Origin: Neurospora tetraspora
Lineage: Eukaryota > Ascomycota > Sordariomycetes > Sordariales > Sordariaceae
Direction: 5' to 3'
NCBI RefSeq assembly: GCF_033439725.1
Contig: NW_026944386.1
Span: 3,348,001-3,412,000 of the forward strand
DNA: 64,000 nucleotides
Shown here: positions 35,036 through 47,274 of the stretch, one piece after another
How the letters are laid out: the number at the start of each line of letters is the position of its first letter
Position numbering within the stretch: the stretch's first letter is position 1
Made by a program: the position numbers and the translations under genes
Notes under the pieces: model-generated
Databases searched by the model: none
The model's input: only the letters and a program-made list of their open reading frames with translations
Told to the model about the DNA's origin: nothing

Positions 35036-36468
35036 TCACCTCCCAACAGCAGCCGATTGCGTCGACGGCAGCCCCTTCTCCTTCGTTATACTCTCCAGTG
35101 TAGGCAACGGTGCTCCCTCGCCATTAAGCCCCCAAGCCGTCGGCCCCATATCAAACGCCGTCGTCCTCCTCATATCCCTCCTATACACATCACCCCTTAA
35201 AAGTTCGTTAGCGCGGGACTTCACTACGCACTCTTCGCAACTCAACCACCATTCCACCACATTTCATGCAAGAAGTTGGTATCAACCAGATGCGTTTTGG
35301 AGGCTTTATACACTTTATCCAATTTTCCGTTTTGAATGTGGTTGTCCCGTTGTTTTTCTGTGAAGTTTTGCAGACCCCTGTCACAAGAACCGCGCTAACA
35401 AACTTTTAAGGGTTGATGTATACTTACCTACACCCTTAAACTCACCCGCGCGATGCAACACAGCCCTATTATCCCAAATCACCAAGTCCCCAGGTTCCTC
35501 CCACCTCACGCTCGCCACATACCTCTCCTTAGCCACATGCTCATTCAAAAACTTGATCATCTCCTCCGACTCCGGCACCGTCTTCCCCTCCCCATCCTCC
35601 AACCGCCACAAATAAGCCCCCACACCCAAATTCATCCTCCCGCTCTCCACATGCCTCTGCACAACCTTATGCCTCGACACCGGACCCTCCTCCGGATCCA
35701 GACCCTTAAAGAACTCAGGCGCCCCCATCCTCCTACTATGCGCAGCATTATACACCCCCGTCCAATCTTTCGTCAGCAACTCCCTCTTTTTTTCGACAGC
35801 CAACTCCTCCCACGCAGTCCTACTATCCGCAAACTCCGTGTTTCCCCCCATTTCCTGCTCTTCCTCCATTTCTGGGTCCCGGGGAGGTGGCAGTTCCACG
35901 GCCCTCAACAACGAATAGCTCGACCGCCGCGGGTTATACGCCAGGTCCGAGTGCCACAGCGAGTTGGCGCGGAGTAGCATTGCTCTCGCACAAAAAGGGT
36001 CCAGGATCGCGTTGCCGTCGTCGGAGAGGTTGCTGGCGTCGAAGAGCTCGAGGTGTGGGTAGTAGCGGAGACGGAGGGCGCGGGAGGGGGGGAGGAAGCG
36101 GGTGATGTTGTCGAGTGGACCGGAGGCGAAGAGGCGGGAGAAGGAGACGTGGCTGGCGTCGGAGAGGGGGGTGGCGCGGAGGATGATGAAGCCGTACTGT
36201 GAGCGGTTTGTTGTTAGTTACGGCTTGATACGGGGTCTCGGGGGGGAGAAAAGAAGAAAGGGAAGGGGAAGCGGAAAGGAGAAGAGTGTACTGTACTAGC
36301 CTTGTGCACGGCATCTCTGAGCTCTTGAAGTTGTTCCTCGCTGATGACGCCGTCGTCTCTCCACTGGACGCCGAGGATCTCTGCTCCAAATGTTGGGTGG
36401 AGTTCTTTGATGAGGATGGTTTTGGGCCATTCGTCTTTGGGGGTGGTTGTTGGGCTAGTGGTCGACAT
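35036..36468 (-). pseudogene. TauD/TfdA-family dioxygenase gene interrupted by a MITE
   Basis: Fe(II)/2-oxoglutarate-dependent dioxygenase of the TauD/TfdA superfamily; substrate unknown (taurine, xanthine or aryloxyacids are precedents). Exons 36468-36292 and 36196 onward, with intron 36197-36291 (GTACAC...CACAG). Visible are the iron ligands WHSD (H141, D143) and distal His in AVLHRAGEF (H307). At codon 318, on the minus strand after GEFKGVGK, an inverted-repeat element of about 237 bp (35184-35420) breaks the frame, which then meets a stop inside the element. Beyond the element the protein resumes as RRDMRRTTAFDMGPTAWG, carrying the expected 2-oxoglutarate-binding Arg 12 residues after the distal His (11 in TauD), and ends at 35036. 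Apart from the element the gene looks intact. Splicing the element out with the nearby GTAAGT donor and TATAG or GGAG acceptors would shift the frame, so this allele is probably inactive. Confidence 0.75.
35184..35420. mobile_element. MITE, family A copy 1, inside a coding exon
   Basis: Non-autonomous DNA element of about 237 bp with long terminal inverted repeats. The left arm runs TACACATCACCCCTT, AAAAGTTC, GTTAGCGCGG; the reverse complement of the right arm runs TACATCAACCCTT, AAAAGTTT, GTTAGCGCGG, a match of about 35 bp with one 2-nt gap. It is bounded by TA (TATA counting the next two bases) on each side, as for Tc1/mariner-type insertions. No transposase coding. The interior (about 195 bp from GTTAGCGCGG to CCGCGCTAAC) is about 90 per cent alike to the copy at 43960-44194. 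It sits in the TauD-type gene. Confidence 0.85.
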
Positions 36469-37291
36469 GGTCGAGTGATTGTTGAGGAGATTACAGTGCA
36501 GTAGTAGTTCATATTCTTGTAGTGGTCAATCAGCCTTTCTCATTCCACATCCACGTTTGTCCTGCTCTTTCCTCTCCGTCGCTCTCTCGTTAAAAGTTGT
36601 TTAAGTTGTTGTTTAAGTTCCGTGGTTCTACGAGTTCAGTTGTATGTACGGAATGCAAGGCTATGGTACATATCTGTACCTCCTCGGGCGCGCGTTATCG
36701 TGCTTTCTACCGATTGGTAATGCGAGGGGTGACAAATGACATACACTATGCATGCGAGGGGGTTATCGAGGAAGAACCGATGCTCCTCAATCTGCAAAGA
36801 TCTTATCATGATTCTATTACTGTAGTGAGGCTAAACCTGAAGACAGGTGTGGTAACGAAGACGATCAAGACTTGCAAATTCTGTGCTACCTGCATCCTAT
36901 TCTGGTTTCCCAATGAGGTGAACTCCTCCACATCTCTACCAGAATACTTTGCATGCAAACTGGAACGCAAACGAATGGAAGCAACCCAAATGTCTTTGAA
37001 GGAAGGATCAATCCTCTCTCCATGACTAAAGTTTTGCACCTTCATACCTTATGTATGGGCATCGCTCTTTCCTCCCTCAATCCCAAAGCGTGCTCGAAAG
37101 GCGGCCGTCTGCATGCCGGGGCAAGCATGACCTACTTAACGCTCCATGGTCCATTCCGTTTGTCTCCTCAACCACGAAATATCTTGTCAGGTCAGTCTCC
37201 TTCAATTCTCCTTCACCCCACGCCCGACCAAAACTCCAGGAGCCAGGACATCCACCGACATCACCCTCTCCCCCTCACCCGTGAGTCCTCT
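36469..37291. other. Intergenic region
   Basis: Promoter of the TauD-type gene and 3' flank of the BTB gene. Contains a short reiteration of GTTGTTTAA around 36596-36618. The open frame at 36597-37025 (+) starts without ATG and looks non-coding. Confidence 0.5.
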
Positions 37292-39569
37292 CTACTCATC
37301 AACCGGCTCAGCCTTCACCACCCCCACAAGCGGCATCCCCGCCTCCTCCTGCGTCTGCGCCTTATGCCACGGCAACAACTCCTCCGGCCGCGGCTTCTCA
37401 TGAAACGCATGCCTGGCTTTAATCTTCATAGTCGGCACATTCTCGCCAATCACCCACTTCCAATCCGCCAACATCTTGAACATCTCGTACGCCACATTGC
37501 ACCTAGGCTCCATCACCTCCTGCCAGTCGGGGGGCAACGGTCCCCTCCTCTTCACTCCATACAAATGAAACATGCAATGAGCAACCAGCAGTCTCCGCAT
37601 TTGCGAATCGGGCGCGTGGGCGGTGTTCTCGAAAATGTATTGCACGTCGTGCAGATCGGGGACGCGGACCTCTTCGGTCTCGGCCGCGTAGTAGTTGTAG
37701 AGCACGTCGATACAGGCATTGCGCAAGCCGGGGAGTTGCACGGTTTGGCCGAGGATGTAGAGGCCGAGGTAGTCGCGCACGGTGACTTGGTTGAGTTGGG
37801 GAGGGGGGAATTTGAAGACCTTTTGGCCGCCCGAGGTGGCGAAGGCGGTGCCGTAGAGCCAGCGGATGAGGAGGGCGAACAGCTTGGGTTCCGTGGTAGG
37901 AAGGTGCACTTCTTCGATAGGTTCGGAGAGAACAGGCTCTCTTCCGTCTGCTGCGCCGGTGGCGGGGTTTTGGTGGTGGTGGTGGTCGTTATCACCGGGG
38001 GAGGAGGAGGAACCTTCAACGGGCTCGGGCTCGGGGTTGAAGAGGCGCTTGAAGTAGGGGGAGTTGTATGACAAAAGCTGTTCGTGGACGTTCCACTTGC
38101 GGCGCTCGGCGCCGACGGAGACGACGACGATGCGGCCGGTGAGCCAGTTGGTTCTGTGGAAGAATGGTCAGTAATCTCTTTCTTTATTATCGATGGCGAT
38201 GATGCTGGAAGAAAAGGGGAGATACTACTAACCCATCAGGAGGCAAGTTGGGCAAACTCGGATTAACCATCGGAGGTCCGTTGCGTGAGGTGATACTCGT
38301 GACGGAAGCTACACTTCCGGCTCTTTCTCCTCTCTCCGGAGCTACTTGTCCCCGCTGAGGCGCAGCTCCCGTCATAGTCACAGCACCGGGAGTGCGAGGT
38401 TGAGCGAAGGGGACTTGAGGCTGGGCAAAGGGGACCTGGGGCATGGGAGATGCTCCGCGGCTGAACGGAGGATACGCCCCTTGACCACCACCATCACCCC
38501 CACCAACACCCGGTCCTTCTCTAAGGTCAAAAGAAGCAGGATGTGTCGGCATCTGAGGGGCGGAAGCGCCCGGAACCGGAGAATACGGACCGACGCCAGA
38601 GCCAGGCTGACCAAAGATAGATCCAGACATGTGTCCAGAGCCAGATATGTGTCCAGAGCCAGACATGTGGCCTGGTGTGATATTGCCAGTAGATAGTCGG
38701 CGAGCGGTAGGTCTCTCCAAGTCTATCTCTGCGCGTCTCTTGTTGCTGTTGTTGCTGTTGTTGATGTTGTCCCTGTCATTTTGGCCAAAGGCGCCGCCGC
38801 CGCCACCGCTGCCTCTGTTCATGTCGTTAGAGGTAGAAATCGATGTCAAGCTTTCAAGAAGTTCTAGGCTCTCTTCTCTGATCGCAATCTCATTATCGTC
38901 TTGGTGCTGCTGCTCTTGCTGAGGCTGCTGGGACTGCCGAGACTCCTGCTGCTGATGCTCCTGCTGAGACTGTTGCTGCTGCGATTGTTGGGATTGTTGT
39001 TGCGACCGCTGAGATTGCTGATGCTCCCCCTGCACCTGCTGCTGTAAAATACTAGCAGCACTTTGCGCAGTCTCCGAAGGGCCCGCAAGGGACGAAATAT
39101 GAGACGAAGGAGGGGGAGGGGTGTCCAGGCAGTGGACTTCGCGGTCCTTGGCGTTTGCAGTGAATGACTTTGAGAGCGGGTGGGTACCGGTACCGAGGGT
39201 CTGCGTTTGCCACTTCTGTTGCGGCTGGTTCTGTTGATTCTGCTGCCTAGTTTCCTGAAGATACAGGAGCCTCCGCCGTTGCTGTTCTTTGAAGCTCTTT
39301 TCGTGGTTACTGGCTGACGAAGTGGTGGCAGATGAAGCAGTGGCAGTGGCTGTGGCAGTGGATGATGATGGGGGCGATGGACCCGGACCTGATGGCTCAG
39401 GGCCACGTTGAATGGGGATAATCTCAGGCCGAGGCTGGGGCTCGTTCGTAGAGGTACCTCCTGCGACTCTGCCGAATGTGGCTCTCCGGCGGGATTCGGT
39501 GCGGCTGAGGTCGAAGGCGTGTGGACCACGTCCGTTGAGGGGAATCTCGTCGTCGCTGGAGGGCGGCAT
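37292..39569 (-). CDS. Gln-rich BTB/POZ-domain protein
   Basis: About 732 residues, exons 39569-38233 and 38153-37292, with intron 38154-38232 (GTTAGT...CCACAG). The N-terminal 445 residues are low complexity, with Gln/Ser runs (QQSQQSQQQQSQQEHQQQ), Gly runs and a triple SGHMSGS-type repeat (GHMSGSGHISGSGHMSGS). The exon junction reads PPDGTNWLTGRIVVVSVG, followed by KWNVHEQLLSYNSPYFKRLFN. This is a BTB/POZ fold of the fungal type (residues about 447-570), interrupted by an acidic and His/Pro-rich loop before EEVHLPTTEPKLFALLIRWLYG. The C-terminal region resembles the helical extension that follows BTB in many fungal proteins. A Cul3 adaptor or transcription role is possible but not shown. 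The start is the ATG MPPSSDDEIPL; no ATG in frame upstream. Confidence 0.82.
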
Positions 39570-40528
39570 GGTGATGGATGGTCGAGTTGATTGTGAGTGA
39601 GTCAAGGTTCGTCGGTTAGGTCTGAAGGTATTATGAGAGGTGAGCCGCGAAAGGCTCGACAAATCAAGAGCGTAGGCAAAGAAGGCAAGAGTGATATCTT
39701 GATGAAGGTGATCGAGGAAAGGTCTCAGCCTCGCAATGGACTGGCATTTGTTTACTCAGCGGGAAGAAAAGAGTGAAAGGAGGAAGGTTGGAGGAATCTT
39801 GAAACCAGCGAACCTTTATACCCTCTTCAATCCAAGGACGTTGATGTGCGTGAGGTAGTCGAAGGTGGTAATCATCTCGAGCCTTTGGAGTTGGCTGCCT
39901 ACCCCTTTCATCCCGCTTCACAAAACCATCCTAGGTCAGTTTCCACCAGTGGCATCGTCACTCGGCCGGAACTCGTCACCGGCACAGCGAGTGCAAACAG
40001 TAGACGTTTGAACTTGCTATACAGATGGAAGATATTTATTTCCTTGACCCTTTCAGCGTTACTCGTACCGCTTTTGGTTTCTCGGTTTTGAGAACTGACA
40101 TGGTCGAGTGAATGACATCTGCTTCAACTTCAGTGGCAACACTTTTTAACAACTCAACAGAAAATAAAGCAGGCAGGGTATTCACTGGCTCGTAAAACGA
40201 ACTAAGACCTTCAGCTTTAATCCCACACAATCTGCCTCATTCACGGATATGTTCTGAACAAAAATGTTGTTTCAATCCTCTTCAATTCGATGAGCACGAA
40301 CCATCATATCCATGCATGCAAAGATGGCCAGTGTCTATCCCTAGAGAATCCCCATCCCTAATCCATCAAACACTAATGCAATGGGTAATAGTGTCTCTCA
40401 TTCCTCCTCCCATGATGGCTGAAAATGCAAGAGTTGCTTCGCAACAAACCAAAAGAAAAATAACCCGAGAAAGAGAAATTCATAGCATCATCATACACCC
40501 TCTTCTTCTTCGAATCCCTTTACTGGGC
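39570..40528. other. Intergenic region
   Basis: Promoter of the BTB gene and 3' flank of the small mitochondrial protein gene. No coding signal or repeat seen. Confidence 0.45.
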
Positions 40529-40917
40529 CTATTTCTTGGTACCCTTCGCCTCAGCAGCGCGGTCCTCCAGATGGCGCTTAGTGGCCTCGGCCAACTCGGC
40601 GTCCGACATGCGGTCGGCCTTGACGTTCTCCTCACTGTTGGAGGCGAGCTCGGGCTTCCAGTGGCCCTTGCCCTCCTTCTGCTTCTTGAGAGAGTCCTGC
40701 TTGTGGCTCTCGAAGTGTTGGGGGTCGGGGTCGGCTGTTGGTGGGCTGGGTTAGTACTATGTATGGGGAGAGGAGTTTGTGGAAGGGAGGGAGACATACT
40801 GTTGGACGACTCCTTGAGCTTCAGGCTGGCGGTAGAGGCGATGGTCCTCCGCGCGGAAGCGGCGACGAGGGTCTGACGGGCAGTGAGAGCGGAAGCGGTG
40901 GAGATGCGGGCGAACAT
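40529..40917 (-). CDS. Small conserved protein, probably mitochondrial
   Basis: 107-residue protein from exons 40917-40800 and 40734-40529, with intron 40735-40799 (GTATGT...CTAAC...CAACAG). The first 30 residues (MFARISTASALTARQTLVAA...) are rich in Arg, Ala and Ser without acidic residues, a classical mitochondrial presequence. The mature part is hydrophilic and charged, with KGHWKPELASNSEENVKADR, a segment I recognise from small unnamed fungal mitochondrial proteins. It ends LEDRAAEAKGTKK. No membrane helix. Function unknown. Confidence 0.8.
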
Positions 40918-43900
40918 TTTGAATGTGGTTTGTGGTGTTGTTGTTTGTGTTTAAGTTGGTGTGTGTAAGTCGAGATGAGGAATTGGTCTCGTCGATTGGT
41001 TGATTGGTTGGATGGTAATGGAGGGTATCGGGAGTCTGATAAAGTAGAAAAGATAGGCTAAGATAGCGAGAGAGACATGAAGCTTTTATGAAGGAAGCAA
41101 TAGCTAAAACATAATGAGGGGCCCTCGGTAGTAGCTGCCTTGAAGCAGGTCGACGGAGATGGCAGTTCGCGGTCTACCATGACGTCATTACACCTCTGGG
41201 CCAACGGGACAACGGATGATCGTGATGTTTGCAACAAGAACGACCAGCACCTCTGCCAATTCTGGAGCCCCATTTTTACACGTGCAAATCTCTGTCAGGA
41301 ACAAAGGGATATGATCGGCTTTTGAAAGCTTGAGATGCAATTCGGTTGATTTGTATGGTTGTTGGATCAAGTTACTAGCAGGAAGCCCTACCACGTATCT
41401 AATGCTCGTTGCTCCCTCAAGAATACCTCTTAAACATTGCTCTGTACCCTCTCGGAACTCATATTGATGCCTCATCCCTTGACCAACCGATGGCATCGAA
41501 ATTCCAATCAATCGCGCATCCACACGTTCATCCATTCTCAGGAACACATCAAACGGAAGCTCTGACGTTGTTCCTGCCAAACAGAGACAAAAGTGGATCC
41601 ACATCCACGCTGAGGTGATAGTTCCCCTATCCACCAGCAATATCAACAAGCAAGTTCGACTTGGCTAAGTTCTGGAGTGACGATATTCAGAGGAGTCGTG
41701 CCTGGAGACCATCTGATTCAGGTCGCTGGAACTCCATCAGCAAATATTGATTGAAACACTTGTTCCAAGGGCATCCATCCCCTTCAACGCCAGACTTGTC
41801 TGTTCACGACAGTCCCCTGTCAACTTGATTGACACCGACGTCATACCTCTCAAGTGCCATGATCTGGTCAACACAGCCCTACAATAACCAAGAACATTGA
41901 CAATATCTTTCACTCTGTCAACGTCAGAGGAGTGGACTCCCTCGAATGCGACTTCTGACGACAGAGGAAAAGAGATGATGCAAGTCAAAGACGACATGAG
42001 GATTTGGAAGGGATGACTGGAAAAAAGCCTGACGTTTGCATTTGAGCATATCTGTGCTGACACTTTTTGAGCAGTGGCAGTGCATTGCACAGCATTAAGC
42101 ATATGTCGGGGCCCGCGGAACCATCCGATCATCCATCATCTAGCCTCCGATCCGATCTAACCTAGCCTCCGGATCGGGACCCACCCAAGTTCCCGAGAAA
42201 CGGCGGAACGGAGATGACTCGCGAAGCAGCAAAATGCCAATGTCCGATTGCCAAGCATTAAGTCAGAGGACCAGCCGGCGGCCGACTCGGGTCTGATCGA
42301 GGGCCAGTATAGCCCGGACATCGGCGGGCTACGGCACTCAGTCATGCTCATACCTCTCCAGCACTTTCCGGGACCGAAGAGATGCCGTTGTGGGTTCAAG
42401 CGACTGAAGTAACGGGCAAGAGAGGTGAAGCACCGGAAGCAGCTGCTCACACCACTCTATTTATCCATGGAAAAGGAGCTCGACCTTCGAGATCATCCCA
42501 ATGTCTTACAGAGATCCGTCATCTCGTACTCCTCCTAGGCCATCGGCGCACCGGATCTTCGGGACGAGGGTGGGGACACACTGGCTACTTTTACCTCTCT
42601 TGGTAACCAGACACGTCCAAATTACAGGAGGACAGAACCAAAAAGAAGACGTCCGGCACGCGCTCTTGTTGCTCCCAACTTCATCAAGTTTCCATGGTGC
42701 TACCTACAGACGAGTGAGGGTATTACCTTCTTCAAGGATCCTGTCGTTGGGATCGTTCGGTCGGTCGTTTCCGAAGCATCGGACGTCAAGCATCGGGGAA
42801 ATCATACGGAACACTTATGCACAGATCTCGTCCTCTGGCACATGGGCAGACTTGCACCATCCGGTAACGAATCAACTCGGAAGCCCTCCAGTCGGGAGCG
42901 CGGCCAGACGAGGCAGTATCGACGCGCAGTACGGGACAATCTGTGGATGAGTCGGGGTGCCCGAAGGTTGATACCGCGAATATAGCCATGAATGTGGGAA
43001 GACGGCAGATTCCTCGGGTCTATAGTCAGGGGAGTCTTCTTTGTGATGGGCGTGCTGTCCATATGGTGTGGTGGCGTGGTCTGGTTCACTCCTTCGTGGC
43101 GGATCAGAGAGTCCATTCGGGTTTTTGGCCTTGGAGGTAAACGCTGTCCTCCGTTTCACGTTCAGCTTTCATGAGTATGCACAAGGAAACTTCAGAGAGC
43201 GATCTTGTGTGGCGATGAATCGGCGTGGACCATGTGGTACTGGATCAAGACAGACTTGTTAAGCACCTGATGGAAGTCCACAGTTCCTATGATAGAGGTA
43301 AGTTCGGCTTATGTCTTGAAGACGGATGGACAATGAAAGCTTTCGAGCTTGAGTTCCGTACCGGCGGTACCGCACAGTGCCGCCCTGGAATTGAAGCCCG
43401 GCAACCCGGGGACGGGATGGCCGTATGGCGTAGCACGGACATCTCCCCGACGACGGTATGGGCCGCATCCGCATCCGCATGGCACATTTGCGGGAGACAT
43501 GGGGAAGTGGAAGGAACCGATCCGCCCCGCCCCGCCCCGCCTGTCCGGCTAGACCGGCCTCGTCCTCGGTCATCGGCCACGGGGAGACCGACCAACATGA
43601 CGGAACCGTAATTCCCCAACAAGACTCTCTGCCCTATGAGAGTTGAAAAGAACAAATTGAGAAACATCAGAGAAGCTGGAGCTGGAGAAGCCAAGAACAA
43701 GCCAATCATAAAAACCGCAAATGGCCGAACGTTCATGCCAAGACCCGCCGTCTTTTCGTTCGCCAGGAATTGGGAAATGAAGAACCACCAAAAACCGGTT
43801 TTCGCCTGGGCGCAGCCCGCCGCAGCGAAAGGTCCAGACTCCCACAAAACATTGAATTGTGAAAACATAAAAATCTCGCATCTCCACCGCCGTATGTAAC

Positions 43901-43949
43901 AACCTATGTAATGAAACCGCGAAATCGTATTGCACAATTGTACTCGGTA
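40918..43949. other. Gene-poor region, left part
   Basis: Start of an 11-kb stretch without a convincing gene. The first few hundred bases carry the promoter of the small mitochondrial protein gene. Open frames at 41188-41649 (-), 41737-42132 (-), 42501-42950 (+) and 43287-43967 (-) lack domain content or normal codon use. A direct repeat CTAGCCTCCG(G)ATC occurs at about 42138 and 42161. GC-rich CCGCCCC reiterations lie near 43520. Confidence 0.5.
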
Positions 43950-43959
43950 CAGTGCTATA

Positions 43960-44194
43960 CAGTTCACCCCTGGTTTGATTGTTAGCGCGGGACTTGACTA
44001 CGCACTTTGCGCAACTCAACCATTATTCCATCAAATTTCATGCAAGAAACTGGTATCAACCAGATGCGTTTTGGATACTTTATACGCTCTATCCAATTTT
44101 CCGTATCGAATGTGGTTATCCTGTTGTTTTTCTGTGTATTTTTGCAGACCCCTGTCTCAAGAACCGCGCTAACAATCAAACCAGCATTGAACTG
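43960..44194. mobile_element. MITE, family A copy 2
   Basis: About 235 bp from CAGTTCACCCC to TTGAACTG, with TA directly outside each end (43958-43959 and 44195-44196), the usual Tc1/mariner target duplication. Arms: left CAGTTCACCCCTGG, TTTGATTGTTAGCGCGG; the right arm in reverse complement reads CAGTTCAATGCTGG, TTTGATTGTTAGCGCGG. No coding capacity. The interior matches copy 1 at 35184-35420 at about 90 per cent, but the outer arms use a different 9-bp block (GGTTTGATT where copy 1 has TAAAAGTTC). Confidence 0.85.
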
Positions 44195-47100
44195 TACACA
44201 GCACAGTACATACATAGCCGCCCGCGCTTTGGTTTTCTCCACAGCGGATGGTTACACACTGTGAATGGAGGCTCCATTTCGTCGCTTCCCGGAGAGAAGC
44301 TGGAAGCCGACGACGAGACGACGAGACGGAAACGAGAAAGGGAATACGGTATGGGGCCTGGTATACTGCACTGTGTTTGGGTAAGTACTTCAACAACTTA
44401 AGTTTGAAGAAGACAGACACATCCAAGCAGTAGGGAAGCGGCTTCATGGTCAACATCTCATCATCATCTCTTGACGCTGAATACTTAGTTGATATTGACT
44501 CGTCTCGCTGAGGATGCACATCAAAAGACTTAAGACAGTAATTGTCTTTCGTTCATCAAAGAAGAAGAAGAAGAAAGACGAGATTTTCCCTCCATGAAAC
44601 CCCCCCCCCCCAAAACTTCCACTTGTGTAGACGACATCGAACCGAGAGAAAGTTCAAGATGAGATAAGCAAGCACTTTAAAACCCTTGAAAGCCACGAAC
44701 AAGGCAGAGCAGGCATGGTAAGCAGGCCGCCGCCGCGTGCATGCCCACACCCACCGTACCGTAGCATGCCGGCCATGTTGACGACGTCCTGCCCTGCCCT
44801 GCCAGAGTGCCAGCCAGACATGCCATGCTGGCCCGCGGCGGCGTATGTTGGCGCACTACGATGCGGTGCTTTACAATACCCAATACGGAAGTTTTCTCCG
44901 GGTTTTTGCAAATCCCTCTCTCTGTAAATTCGGGATCCCAATCAAACATGTAGATTTCAAGGTTCGAGAAAGCGAGCGAGGCACTTTCCCCAGAAAAATA
45001 CCGAAATGAGATCGGAGATAGATACAAGGACCGGGTAGTGGGTTTTGATGATCTGGATTAACCCAAGCGAGTGAGGGAGCGAGGGTATTTGAACAAGAGA
45101 TGATGGACCCCAGATCCAGAGAGTGAAAGGCTGAAATTGAAGATTTGAAGTTCACTTTGGGAGTTGGGAACGGCGGATGGTGATGATTTTACATATGGTG
45201 GTGTTCAAGGGAAAAGAAACGATACTAAAAATGTCTGCCTACATACATCCTTATCCCATTTCTTTGGGGACAGCGTGCCGGGACGGACGAAGGATTGGGG
45301 AGCTGGGTGAATATTGAGAAGTGGGATAAATAAGGGATCATGACCCGAAGAGCAAAGCAAACCACCAAGCTCTTTACCGTGTAGGGCCTCGCAACTCATT
45401 GGGCGTTCTTTATACCACCTACCTATTATCCTCAGCTAGCTCGGCTAGTCAAATTTTGACAACGCACTCGTCTTCAAAAATGTAAGACGGACCGGATCTC
45501 CAGTTTCTGTCTCGTCTCATCATCTGTTTATCTTGTCGATCATTCGGGGATTGGCCAGAGCGAGCGGCGTGGATTCGTGGAGGCATATGGAGACCGATGT
45601 TCTATCGTGGCACGCGAGGCACGGTAGATGGAAACTACCTAGAGGACGGGCATGGATTTCATGTCAGATGATGAGATGGGTAAGCAGCCGGGCCGTGGTG
45701 CGAAACGTCCGTCAACGGTAAAAGGTATTGTGGTTGGCGATCTGCCTTTCATTCGCTGCTGATCTGATTCACTTCCAAGACGTTTTAGGTAGTCTTCGTT
45801 CGTTGTCAGATTGTGCTTGGCTGGTTAGTATCAGTGTCATTATTTGTCGTTGTCGGAGTTAGAAGAACCTTGGCGACTCCGTGGCAGCTTCTCTGTCTGT
45901 CTCATAATATGTCTGAGCTTGTATGTAAAAGCGTGTATGCAGTAGACCCGGACCGGGGACTAAACTGTAGTCGGGAGTCGGGAGTCGGGTGACAGTCATG
46001 TGTCCCCGTATCAACGTGACCGTTGAGTCCGTTGGCGACCTCAGACTGGACGAACCGGACAAGCCCAATATGTAGGTGTTAGCCTGAACCTGTTTTTTTT
46101 TGGTTTGGGGATTGGGGAAGATATCAAATCGAACGCGAGGTCCGGGCGTTTCGTCCGAACCGAGTCGAGTCGGTTTCCCCAGATTTTATCCACTCCCGTC
46201 CCTCCCGCCGCTCGCCGCCACCGGGGATACTTGGGTACATGTAGGAACGGAGAAGCAAGGGGTGGTGCATTGAGTTTTTGGACTGATGTCGGTCGTCGAG
46301 ATCGCTCAGTCGCTTTGACGCTACGACTGTACGTACAACAGCAGCATCGGCCATCGGGTATCGCTTCCATGTCGTCTCGTCAGTCGTCACCTCATGTCAG
46401 TGTCAAGCGACCGACTCGCCCAACAAATGGAACAGCCAATTGCCAATCGGAAAACCTTGGCTTCCACTTCCCGTCCCTCGCGCGTAGCAAAAAAGAACAA
46501 AAAAAGAGTAGCGGTGAAGTGGGCAGTGCTAAAACAACGGCCCTCTTAGAAATATACATTCAAGCCTTTCCAGACTGGGAATGGATGGGATGAGGCGGAT
46601 TTACTATGTACACTCGCACACAGTGCTTCTGTGACATTAGGTGTGTTACTGTCAACTGCACCAAAGCGACGAAATGCCCACTTCCAGATTGTAACATATC
46701 CCCCAAAGCTGGGGCCATCTCCACACAATCTGTACAGCGAGATTTGATATTACGGTTATTTGAGAATCCGATGGTGAAAGAATGGATGGCCCAAGCTTTG
46801 AATCTTGTGTGAAGAGCGTTGAACCTTGTAAGATGTGATGAACTGAAATGGCTGCCGAGCCAGAACAACGGCGGCCAACCTCCAAGGATGCGCTAGGATC
46901 TCACAGTGTGGGGATTTGTGAGGGAACTTGGTTGTTGAGAAGTGATGGTGTTGTGGACGGAATGGTGGGGGGTGCATTTTGGGACCTGGACAACCTGGAG
47001 ATGGTGAGGACACAAGCCGCAGCAGCCTCTGCTGCACAACTGCAACTCTTTGCGACGGAGGACATGACTCGAGAGTCTCATAACCTGAGACGCAAAGTTC

Positions 47101-47272
47101 TCCCTTTGATGTTCTCACTGACAGCACACCCTCTTCGTTTTCGTTTTAAGGTGTGCTCTTTAAAATGCCTTGAGTGCCTTGTATGCCGTGAGGATGCATC
47201 GCCCTTCAGATAGATGCAAGTGTACCTATAAAGTAAGTACACTCCATCTTGAACATGCGGCGTAGAATAGTG
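44195..47272. other. Gene-poor region, centre-left
   Basis: No gene recognised. Holds a GAA microsatellite (about 44561-44577), a run of 12 C (44600-44611), a CCGCCGCG/CATGC palindromic cluster (about 44728-44850) and a triple GTCGGGA reiteration near 45971-45990. Open frames such as 46848-47213 (+) start with ATG but show no domain or homologous character. Confidence 0.5.
44600..44611 (+). repeat. Poly-C homopolymer (12 C)
   Basis: Twelve consecutive C residues, with a (GAA)n run about 25 bp upstream. Confidence 0.85.
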
Positions 47273-47274
47273 TA

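Noticed and set aside
36597-37025. 142-codon + strand frame between the TauD-type and BTB genes
   Set aside because: No ATG at its start and no recognisable content; sits in a promoter region.
41188-42132. Two minus-strand frames of 153 and 131 codons
   Set aside because: No family resemblance, no consistent introns joining them, unlikely codon use.
43287-43967. 226-codon open frame on the minus strand reaching into the family A MITE
   Set aside because: Starts without ATG, crosses simple GC-rich sequence and the MITE edge, and shows no domain.
46848-47213. 121-codon + strand frame with ATG
   Set aside because: No homology-like features; ends in low-complexity Leu/Cys sequence next to the family C element.
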